Source of the DNA: an uncultured Bdellovibrio sp.
GTDB lineage: Bacteria > Bdellovibrionota > Bdellovibrionia > Bdellovibrionales > Bdellovibrionaceae
NCBI GenBank assembly: GCA_946480995.1
Contig: CAMLMF010000181.1
Location: 1 to 5,878 of the forward strand
DNA length: 5,878 bases
Direction: 5' to 3'
Position 1 is the stretch's first letter; every line of letters starts with the position of its first letter. Below the pieces are notes generated by a model that saw only the letters and a list, made by a program, of their open reading frames with translations, did no database searches and was not told the origin of the DNA. Of this stretch, positions 1 through 5,104 are shown in pieces. Made by a program: the position numbers and the translations under genes.

Positions 1-83
1 AGGTTCGGATTAGGAGGCGGCATAGAATTGCCTTGATAAATTAAACTGGTAAAAAACCAAAGTCCCCACAAAGCGCTGAACAT
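1..83 (-). CDS. small membrane or secreted protein, N-terminal 27 codons only
   Basis: An open frame starts at the ATG on 83..81 and runs off the left edge without a stop. It reads MFSALWGLWFFTSLIYQGNS followed by MPPPNPN. The start shares one base with the TAA of the upstream metalloprotease (TAATG arrangement). An AAGGGG Shine-Dalgarno lies inside the last codons of that gene, six bases before the ATG. This is the classic layout of translational coupling, so the two genes are probably one operon and made in linked amounts. The start is hydrophobic and tryptophan-rich with almost no charge, followed by a proline/asparagine-rich stretch. That suits a signal peptide or single membrane anchor with a flexible exported tail. 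The family cannot be recognised from 27 residues. A second in-frame ATG at 23..21 is possible, but its Shine-Dalgarno (AAGGC) is weaker. Confidence 0.55.
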   Translation of the reverse strand, partial: MFSALWGLWFFTSLIYQGNSMPPPNPN

Positions 84-1438
84 TAAAAACCCCTTGCTTC
101 AACGATCATTCTTGCAGCGGCTAGGTCCTCAGCAGATAAAAATACCTCAGGCAAAATGTCTTTTAAGCTATTGCCGAAATCTTTAAAGTCCGTACTCGGA
201 ACCAGGCGATTTAACGTCAGAATGCCAACCTTGGCTCCTTGCTCTGATCCAAAGCGTGTCGACAAATCCCACAAGGTTCCACTGACGATACCCGAGTCAT
301 GATAAAGACCGCCTGTTTTTCCGCTAAGCTTATAGTCGTTCACCAAAGAGCGACGAAAGGGTCCCTTCAAATAAGCCGACTCTCCCATATTCGGACTTCC
401 TAACTGCAGCGCCGTAAAAAAGTCTGCAAAACCTTCGTTGATCGAACCGCCTTCGCCCTCGAAAGGCAACTTGGCAATCGAATCAACTAAAGCATGCACA
501 CTTTCATGGATAACAATCGAAGGATCCTGCGGAATGCGCGCATAGGTTTCATCATCACCCGCACCGATACGGATTTTTCCCTGATAATAAAAAGCAGAAT
601 TAGTTTTTTCAGGAGCACCTACATGGACTTCTGCCTGTAACTGAAATGGAATTTTAAAATTCAATTTTCGTTCAAACCAACTTAAAGATTCCTCCAGAAA
701 AAAGAACACCTGAACTTGGTCAAATCTAGCATCTTGAATAGAGAACTTCAGAGGATCCCGAACATTGGCAATTTTATCATCGGCTTGGGAGCCAACGAAC
801 AAGCGACTGTTCGACAAGGTTGGTTGAATATTTAAGTCTTTAAGGACAATTTCCTGCAAACCGCTGCGCTTAGGCCCTTTCGGAAAAATGACGGCCACTG
901 TGTCGTGAAATTGAGAGCCCACTCGCTTGACCGATTGCACTTGCAGATGATTATTTACGCGAACTTCCCAAGAGGCTCCCTTATTGTCGCTATAAACAAC
1001 TCTCCACAAAGGTTCATAAAAACCCCGGCGATGTGCGATAATAATTTCAATAGATTCGGGCTTGTGACGACGAAAAATCGGAAATGCGGACTCAAGTTCC
1101 TTTGCGATAACATCTTTTTTATTCTTAAATGAACTCAAAGGAAGCTTTTGCAATTTCTCTTGATCAAAGGACACTGCGCCACGAATCTGCAAGTCCTCAC
1201 CGTCGTGATTCTTAACTGTTTTAAGAAATGAATTCTCAATAGTAATTTCAGAAAATTCCTGCTCTTTAAATAAGAGCGTCTGATGCGCTGACTGCAATTT
1301 ACTTTCGCGCGAAAAGTTTATCGCCGAAAGATCGCTTAAAGAAGATGACGAACCCTTTTTCCACTCTAGAGTTTGCAAATCTTGCTTAGGCACGCAGGCC
1401 GACAGAAAAAGGAAGAAAAGAAGAAGATATTGTTTCAT
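83..1438 (-). CDS. secreted lipoprotein gluzincin metalloprotease (thermolysin/fungalysin-like)
   Basis: This 451-aa protein is a probable zinc endopeptidase anchored to a membrane as a lipoprotein. The N-terminus is hydrophobic and ends in the lipobox LSAC, giving lipidated Cys15; Val follows at +2, so outer-membrane sorting is likely. The catalytic signature HESVH is at 311-315 and the third zinc ligand is Glu335 in NEGFAD. The 19 residues between His315 and Glu335 equal the thermolysin spacing. GLYHDSGIVSGTLWDL at 377-392 resembles the thermolysin GGVHxNSGI region, so His380 may be the transition-state histidine. Residues about 90-175 look like an FTP/PepSY-type prodomain (PLWRVVYSDNKGASWEVRVN), as in M4 and M36 enzymes. 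The ATG has a good Shine-Dalgarno (GAGG, five bases upstream). A terminator hairpin lies 18 bases before the start, so it may be expressed by read-through from the gene at 1505-1897. Exact peptidase family and substrate are unknown. Confidence 0.8.
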   Translation of the reverse strand: MKQYLLLFFLFLSACVPKQDLQTLEWKKGSSSSLSDLSAINFSRESKLQSAHQTLLFKEQEFSEITIENSFLKTVKNHDGEDLQIRGAVSFDQEKLQKLPLSSFKNKKDVIAKELESAFPIFRRHKPESIEIIIAHRRGFYEPLWRVVYSDNKGASWEVRVNNHLQVQSVKRVGSQFHDTVAVIFPKGPKRSGLQEIVLKDLNIQPTLSNSRLFVGSQADDKIANVRDPLKFSIQDARFDQVQVFFFLEESLSWFERKLNFKIPFQLQAEVHVGAPEKTNSAFYYQGKIRIGAGDDETYARIPQDPSIVIHESVHALVDSIAKLPFEGEGGSINEGFADFFTALQLGSPNMGESAYLKGPFRRSLVNDYKLSGKTGGLYHDSGIVSGTLWDLSTRFGSEQGAKVGILTLNRLVPSTDFKDFGNSLKDILPEVFLSAEDLAAARMIVEARGF

Positions 1439-1456
1439 AGAATCCTCTTGCTATAA

Positions 1457-1482
1457 AAAAGGGGGCATTCGAGCCCCCTTTT
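1457..1482 (-). terminator. intrinsic terminator between the 130-aa gene and the metalloprotease
   Basis: Read on the minus strand, GGGGGC and GCCCCC form a 6-bp GC stem with the six-base loop TCGAAT. Four A-T pairs extend the stem to 10 bp, and a run of six T follows (1460..1455). It lies 22 bases past the stop of the 130-aa gene and should end that transcript. It is also nearly symmetrical: on the plus strand it is followed by TTTT, so it could stop opposing transcription more weakly. Its 3' edge is only 18 bases before the metalloprotease start, so any protease mRNA from further upstream must pass through it. Confidence 0.85.
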
Positions 1483-1492
1483 AGAACGTTCT
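1483..1492. repeat. 10-bp perfect palindrome AGAACGTTCT next to the terminator
   Basis: AGAACGTTCT reads the same on both strands. It lies between the stop codon at 1505 and the terminator stem, directly touching the latter. It could be a binding site for a dimeric regulator acting on a promoter for the metalloprotease, an extra weak hairpin stabilising the terminator, or chance. No promoter was recognised next to it. Confidence 0.3.
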
Positions 1493-1504
1493 TGGTCGCT
1501 TTGT

Positions 1505-1897
1505 TTACTCAACTACCATAGTTTTTTCGACATAAGTGCCGTCGCCGTTCTCAAATCTTAAAGTGTGAGTTCCGCTAGAAAATTTGCCTAAGCGCACTTC
1601 TTTTTGGAACGGAACCAAAACCATCAAACACATGCCCTGGCTAACGCTAGCGATGGATTTGATTTGGTGTGAAAACGTTCCTGCGTGATTAACTTCGGCT
1701 CTTTTCCATTTGTAACAACCGTTTTGAAAAATTCCGTTTACAACCACGAACACATCCGAAGCAGAGTCAAAGCCACCCGGAACATAAACGCCGTTAATAC
1801 CGATTTGAACTTCTTTTTCCGCCGGTGCAGTTTGTTCTGCGACTGCAAAGGATGATAAACCTAATAATGCCGATAAAACCAAAGATGCAATTTTCAT
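1505..1897 (-). CDS. exported 130-aa protein of unknown function, probable small beta-sandwich
   Basis: I do not recognise the family. The first 20 residues are a textbook Sec signal peptide: MK, a hydrophobic core LVLSALLGLSSF, then AVA before Glu21. The mature protein is about 110 aa and very likely periplasmic or secreted. It has two cysteines (61 and 90) that could form one disulfide. It shows alternating hydrophobic strands such as SDVFVVVNGIF, GMCLMVLVPF, THTLRFENG and VEKTMVVE, which suggests an immunoglobulin-like beta sandwich; this is inference from pattern. The ATG is preceded by AAAGGGA five bases away. A strong terminator follows the stop, so it can be a single-gene transcript, although read-through would join it to the metalloprotease. 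Its leader contains a 10-bp inverted repeat that would pair with the ribosome-binding site, so translation may be controlled by RNA structure. Confidence 0.75.
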   Translation of the reverse strand: MKIASLVLSALLGLSSFAVAEQTAPAEKEVQIGINGVYVPGGFDSASDVFVVVNGIFQNGCYKWKRAEVNHAGTFSHQIKSIASVSQGMCLMVLVPFQKEVRLGKFSSGTHTLRFENGDGTYVEKTMVVE

Positions 1898-1991
1898 AAA
1901 ATTCCCTTTCGTAATCCTGCGTTTTTGCAGTCAGCTTAGTTACTTCTAAGTTGATACAAAAATAAGCCGTATCTTTTTACGAAAGGATGAT
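1898..1991 (-). promoter_or_regulatory. candidate structured 5' leader (four-way junction) covering the ribosome-binding site
   Basis: In the minus-strand RNA, CCUUUCGUAA (1986..1977) is perfectly complementary to UUACGAAAGG (1914..1905). The second arm contains the AAAGG of the Shine-Dalgarno for the gene starting at 1897. Between the arms are three further hairpins: GAUAC/GUAUC (1973..1969 with 1957..1953, 11-nt loop), CUUAG/CUAAG (1950..1946 with 1939..1935, loop AAGUAA) and CUGC/GCAG (1930..1927 with 1920..1917, loop AAAAAC). Short linkers of 2-4 bases join them. Together they make a four-way junction closed by the 10-bp stem, which would block translation when formed. The predicted transcript start at about 1988-1991 places the first arm almost at the 5' end. 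This matches no riboswitch class I know. The function is inference; the base pairing is directly visible. Confidence 0.45.
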
Positions 1992-1995
1992 TGAG

Positions 1996-2001
1996 ATCAT
2001 A
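1996..2001 (-). promoter_or_regulatory. candidate -10 box TATGAT for the 130-aa exported protein
   Basis: On the minus strand TATGAT differs from TATAAT at one base and would start transcription at about 1988-1991, roughly 92 bases before the ATG. The best -35-like hexamer, TTGATT at 2028..2023, is 21 bp away, longer than the usual 16-18. The promoter may therefore be activator-dependent or use another sigma factor. This is the only promoter-like element seen in the 162-base gap at 1898-2059. Confidence 0.35.
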
Positions 2002-2011
2002 ATTGACTCAC

Positions 2012-2036
2012 CCCCCTATAGAAATCAACCAGGGGG
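2012..2036. repeat. GC-rich inverted repeat downstream of the dioxygenase gene
   Basis: CCCCCT (2012-2017) and AGGGGG (2031-2036) can form a 6-bp stem with a 13-base loop. It lies 24 bases past the dioxygenase stop, where a terminator would be expected. However, neither strand has a T-run after the stem, so it is not a standard intrinsic terminator. It overlaps the spacer and upstream part of the promoter proposed for the 130-aa gene, so it could be an operator or could help 3'-end stability of the dioxygenase mRNA. Confidence 0.3.
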
Positions 2037-2059
2037 ATGGAGATGTGGTTTAGAAGTCT

Positions 2060-2977
2060 TTACGCCTTAGAACCAAAGGTCAAACAACGCATAGAGATTG
2101 AACCCATGTCATAACCTTCAAAGTCAAATTTCAATGCGTCTTTTTCCGCGTCCGCAGCGCCTAATACATAAAGCAAAGGCAAGTAATGATCTAACGTTGG
2201 AATGCTCCAATTGCCAGCCATCGTCTTGTGAAAGTCTTTGGTTAACGCTTGAAAATCACGAGCTAAAAGTTTTTCTTTGGCCCACTCGTCAAACTCTATG
2301 GCCCAGTCAAAACCTTGCTGAGCTTTATGCCAATCCATGCGTCGCAAGTTATGCACGATATTGCCACTGCCAACAATCAATACGCCTTGTTCGCGCAACG
2401 ATCTTAAAATTTTCCCCAATTCAAAATGAAATTCAGGAGGCTCTGACATATCAATACTTAACTGCAAAACAGGAACATCTGCGTCCGGATACATCTTTCT
2501 TAAGATGGCCCAGCTGCCATGATCAAGTCCCCAGCCGCCAGAATCCATTTGGATTTTGGGTTTCTGTGACATCTTGGCAATAAGCTCCGCCAGCTCTGGT
2601 TTGCCTGGGGCTGGATAATTCACATCAAAAAGTTCCTGTGGAAAACCATAAAAGTCATGAATGGTTTTAGGATTGTCCATCGCCGTCACCCACGTGCCCG
2701 CGCTTAGCCAGTGTGCGGAAATACATAGAATTGCTTTTGGTTTTACGATGTTTTGACCAATCGTCGCCAAGCGACGGGTGAATTCATTTTCCTCAATCGC
2801 ATTCATCGGGCTGCCATGGCCAATAAATACTACGGGCATTTTTTCTGTGGGGGTATTTTGTAGAATAGACATTGTGTTTTCTCCCGGCATTAAATGCGCG
2901 ACCCCAGCTGCAGCCAACAAACCACCGGCTCCTAAGAGCAAAGACCTACGGCTGATTAAAACAGGGGACTTCTTCAT
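2060..2977 (-). CDS. ygiD: extradiol ring-cleavage dioxygenase, DODA/YgiD (LigB superfamily), with twin-arginine signal
   Basis: From the ATG at 2977 this is a 305-aa class III extradiol dioxygenase resembling E. coli YgiD, which opens the ring of DOPA-like catechols using a bound divalent metal. Family hallmarks, counted from this ATG, are FIGHGSPMNAIEEN (His54), ISAHWLSAG (His89), IHDFYGFPQELFDVNYPAPG, GLDHGSW (His153), GSGNIVHNLRRMDWH (His209) and TLDHYLPLLYVLGA (His264). The intervals His54-His89-His209 match the 35 and 120 residues I recall between YgiD metal ligands. Before the catalytic domain lies ISRRSLLLGAGGLLAAAGVAH, a convincing Tat signal, whereas E. coli YgiD is cytosolic. The 2977 ATG has no Shine-Dalgarno; a GATAAT box six bases upstream would make its mRNA leaderless. 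An internal ATG at 2872 has GGGAG eight bases upstream and would give a YgiD-sized cytosolic enzyme. A TTG at 3058 in the same frame would add 27 residues before the Tat signal and is less likely. Confidence 0.85.
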   Translation of the reverse strand: MKKSPVLISRRSLLLGAGGLLAAAGVAHLMPGENTMSILQNTPTEKMPVVFIGHGSPMNAIEENEFTRRLATIGQNIVKPKAILCISAHWLSAGTWVTAMDNPKTIHDFYGFPQELFDVNYPAPGKPELAELIAKMSQKPKIQMDSGGWGLDHGSWAILRKMYPDADVPVLQLSIDMSEPPEFHFELGKILRSLREQGVLIVGSGNIVHNLRRMDWHKAQQGFDWAIEFDEWAKEKLLARDFQALTKDFHKTMAGNWSIPTLDHYLPLLYVLGAADAEKDALKFDFEGYDMGSISMRCLTFGSKA

Positions 2978-2983
2978 TAAACT

Positions 2984-2989
2984 ATTATC
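2984..2989 (-). promoter_or_regulatory. candidate -10 box GATAAT for a leaderless dioxygenase transcript
   Basis: On the minus strand GATAAT ends exactly six bases before the ATG at 2977, so the expected transcription start is the A of that ATG. This would explain why the Tat-signal start has no Shine-Dalgarno. No convincing -35 hexamer is visible 16-18 bp further upstream, so the call is weak. Confidence 0.25.
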
Positions 2990-3001
2990 GCGCACAACTG
3001 A

Positions 3002-3053
3002 TTGTTTCGATAGTGAACAAAAACGAATTACACTGTTCCACCTGCGCAACAGT
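3002..3053. promoter_or_regulatory. two similar dyads (TGTT...AACA) in the divergent control region
   Basis: TTGTT (3002-3006) pairs with AACAA (3016-3020) across nine bases. ACTGTT (3032-3037) pairs with AACAGT (3048-3053) across ten bases. Both share TGTTyC followed by AACA, and their centres are about 31.5 bp apart, close to three helical turns. This looks like a pair of binding sites for a dimeric regulator between the dioxygenase and the plus-strand operon. The regulator is not in the window and the similarity is only in short half-sites, so this is a candidate. Confidence 0.35.
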
Positions 3054-3081
3054 TTCAACAGACACTACCTAGTTCGATAGT
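3006..3081 (+). repeat. 9-bp direct repeat TTCGATAGT (two copies)
   Basis: TTCGATAGT occurs at 3006-3014 and again at 3073-3081, 67 bp apart. The first copy forms the centre of the left TGTT/AACA dyad; the second has no such flanks. Two exact copies within a 270-base non-coding region may be regulator half-sites, but 9 bp is short. Confidence 0.3.
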
Positions 3082-3212
3082 CCTGTACCAATTTTAGATA
3101 TTGCCGCAATGAAGTCCAGAAAACACCCTGATCTTTTAGAAAGCACTAATAAAAACCGATTTAAAATCCGTGATCTTTATCAAAAAGAGCTCTGCAAAAT
3201 GCTATTTTTTAA

Positions 3213-3239
3213 GTCCCATCTGGCAGGGCCAGACGGGTC
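3213..3239 (+). promoter_or_regulatory. hairpin immediately upstream of the TTG start
   Basis: TCTGGC (3219-3224) and GCCAGA (3228-3233) form a perfect 6-bp stem with loop AGG. After one A-C mismatch the stem continues with CCC (3215-3217) and GGG (3235-3237). The end of the 3' arm lies about ten bases before the TTG at 3248, and the GGG in it is the only Shine-Dalgarno-like element for that start. No T-run follows, so it is not a terminator. If the TTG start is right, the hairpin would control ribosome access; if translation starts at the GTG at 3170, it is only coding sequence. Confidence 0.35.
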
Positions 3240-3247
3240 ACACTTAT

Positions 3248-5068
3248 TTGAAATACACCTTCTGCATTTTCCTGTGTCTTCTAGGAATCTGCCTTACAAC
3301 TTCTGCACAAGCTCAGGGATTTACCAACAATGCATTGGTTAAGTATTATTGCGCCACCCAGGATTGCAACAGCAAAGCTATGCCGGATGCCATTCAACTG
3401 GCCCTTGTGGCATGCAAGGCAAAGGCAGAATCGAAAGAATGCAAAGACTTCGTAAAAAAAGAACCTGAGTTTGCTTTTTCTCTAAAAAAGTGTGACGCGA
3501 AAAGTTTCTGCGCAGATGAGTTGGCTCCCGTGACCGCAGAGTGGTGGAAGAGTTGCGGTCGTGGCTTCTTAGAAGGCACGGGTCACGGCATGACAGAAAT
3601 ATATGAGGGCGGAAAAAAAACCGCCGACTATTTAGCAAAGGCCACAGCCCAGTGGTGGGAAAATACAGGCAAGCGAATTGAAGAACGTCAAAACTGCAAT
3701 GACCTTGCCTGTAAAAAAAATTTAGTTCGTGATATTCCAAAATTTCAAAACGTATCTGACGAACAACTTAAGAAATGGAGTTCAGCCGCCTTATACGCCG
3801 AAGTGGATAGCCACCGCTATATGATGGCCACCATTGCACGCCAGTCCGTGCGCACAAAAACTCTCGGTGAACGCGCCGAAGAAGCTGAACGCCGCGGACG
3901 AGGCCTTTCAGAAGAAAGCAGCCAAAGCTTACTGTCATCAGCCTGGGCCTGGTTAGAAAAAAAGGAAGCCAACCTTCAGTGCCTTGATGCTGCCACACGA
4001 ATTGAAATGCGTTGCTGGGGAGCGGCTTACATCATTGACCCAACAATCGTTGCTGGTGCAGCCCTTAAGGGCGGAAAAATCGCAGGATACGTGGCGAAAC
4101 TGGCGCAGGAAGGCGCCCTTGCTAAAAACGGTGTTAAGGTAGCAGTCAGCGCTGCGGAACAAAATGCACTGTTAGCGAAGCAAGCTCTGGCTGATGTAAA
4201 GGCTGGAAAAAGTGCTGAAGAAGTCCGTGAGTCGGTCGGAAAAATTGCTGATGGTATTGACGACGGTAAAGCTCGACTTGATGTCGCTGCACAATTGATG
4301 GGCCGAAAAAATGCCGAGGAACTATCTGTGGCCGAAAAGAAGTGGATCTTAGACGGCCATAACACGCATAGTGACACGGCCTATGGAAATATCGGCTCGC
4401 AAAAAATTCGCGACAAAATGAATGCGGGCGGCAGACGGCCTGAAACCATCAGTTCTGCCGACACCCGCAAACTTTTCCAATATGGCGTTATGGGAAATCC
4501 CGGCCAAGAAATATATAGCGCGACAACTTTGTCTGACTACGCCCAAAAGGCATCAAGTTCCGTCGGCCGAAGTGTCCTGGGCAAAAAAAGCACCGCCTTT
4601 TATGAATCTGAAAACCGCCTGGCAGGTGAAAAATTACTGCGCTATAAACAAGAAGCTTCTTTAAAGAGTGTTGCGAAAACAGAGCAAGAAGCACAAGAAC
4701 TGGCATTGGGCTTTTTCGAAAAAGATTATAAATACAATGTGGATAAACTTGCCACATCCGCAAGTCCCAAATGGCAGGACTATTCCAACTTATCAACAGC
4801 GGCCCTGCGCACCGGCCGCGTCAGCGAAGCAAAAAAATATTTAGATTTGGAAGTAAAAGCGTTCGCCAAAGATCCTTACCAAAAAGGTATCACTTCATCA
4901 CTGGGCCAGCGCTTAAGCGAAGAAGCTCGCAACAACGCGCGCGCCCCGCAATGGCTTAAGGACAACGTCAAGAAAGCCTTGGAAGAAATACTAAAGGAAC
5001 GCGGAGGCTCGATCCCACAAGCGGAACTGATGGAGATCCAACGCAACATGCGGAACTATTTAAACTAG
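3248..5068 (+). CDS. secreted 606-aa cysteine-bearing helical protein of unknown function
   Basis: I do not recognise a named family. The TTG at 3248 is chosen because the next residues, (M)KYTFCIFLCLLGICLTTSAQA, are a complete Sec signal peptide with cleavage after AQA. An in-frame GTG at 3170 would add 26 residues before it and has no better Shine-Dalgarno. Numbered from the TTG, the mature part has cysteines at 35, 40, 56, 65, 82, 88, 103, 150, 155, 245 and 256 and none in the last 350 residues, suggesting a disulfide-bonded N-terminal half. Two WW elements repeat there (AEWWKSCGRGF, about 98; AQWWENTGKRI, about 134). A small-residue hydrophobic stretch, YIIDPTIVAGAALKGGKIAG, spans about 261-280. 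LMGRKNAEELSVAEKKWILDGHNTHS at about 350-375 begins a segment resembling a recurring but unnamed module in Bdellovibrio-type hypothetical proteins (impression only). The C-terminal 150 residues are predicted helical, TPR-like in places. It probably shares an operon with the GH99-like gene 36 bases downstream. Confidence 0.75.
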   Translation: MKYTFCIFLCLLGICLTTSAQAQGFTNNALVKYYCATQDCNSKAMPDAIQLALVACKAKAESKECKDFVKKEPEFAFSLKKCDAKSFCADELAPVTAEWWKSCGRGFLEGTGHGMTEIYEGGKKTADYLAKATAQWWENTGKRIEERQNCNDLACKKNLVRDIPKFQNVSDEQLKKWSSAALYAEVDSHRYMMATIARQSVRTKTLGERAEEAERRGRGLSEESSQSLLSSAWAWLEKKEANLQCLDAATRIEMRCWGAAYIIDPTIVAGAALKGGKIAGYVAKLAQEGALAKNGVKVAVSAAEQNALLAKQALADVKAGKSAEEVRESVGKIADGIDDGKARLDVAAQLMGRKNAEELSVAEKKWILDGHNTHSDTAYGNIGSQKIRDKMNAGGRRPETISSADTRKLFQYGVMGNPGQEIYSATTLSDYAQKASSSVGRSVLGKKSTAFYESENRLAGEKLLRYKQEASLKSVAKTEQEAQELALGFFEKDYKYNVDKLATSASPKWQDYSNLSTAALRTGRVSEAKKYLDLEVKAFAKDPYQKGITSSLGQRLSEEARNNARAPQWLKDNVKKALEEILKERGGSIPQAELMEIQRNMRNYLN

Positions 5069-5104
5069 ATCAGAATACTCTTATTACCACTACGAGGAGA
5101 CATC

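Noticed and set aside
905..1132. 75-codon plus-strand frame inside the metalloprotease gene
   Set aside because: It is antisense to a recognised protease and shows no signal or family resemblance.
2012..2036. CCCCCT/AGGGGG stem as an intrinsic terminator of the dioxygenase
   Set aside because: There is no T-run on either strand, so I list it only as an inverted repeat.
2043..2114. 23-codon plus-strand frame behind a purine-rich AGGGGGATGGAG
   Set aside because: The ribosome site looks good, but the frame is very short, antisense to the dioxygenase end, and has no promoter or recognisable product.
2098..3080. Plus-strand frames of 161 and 100 codons opposite the dioxygenase
   Set aside because: The opposite strand encodes a well-recognised enzyme over the same bases; these are shadows.
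3155..3171. GATTTAAAATC, as in a tRNA-Leu(UAA) anticodon arm, possibly an attachment-site remnant
   Set aside because: Only the anticodon loop matches; the stem has a mismatch and no acceptor, D or T arm follows. There is no integrase nearby.
3109..3342. 77-codon plus-strand frame starting with ATG before the secreted 606-aa gene
   Set aside because: It has no clear Shine-Dalgarno, overlaps the signal-peptide coding region in another frame, and its composition resembles no protein family. The signal peptide in the overlapping frame is far more convincing.
3378..4796. Several minus-strand frames of 61-120 codons opposite the 606-aa gene
   Set aside because: They lie antisense inside a long coding frame with clear protein character, have arginine/serine/phenylalanine-rich shadow composition and lack ribosome sites.
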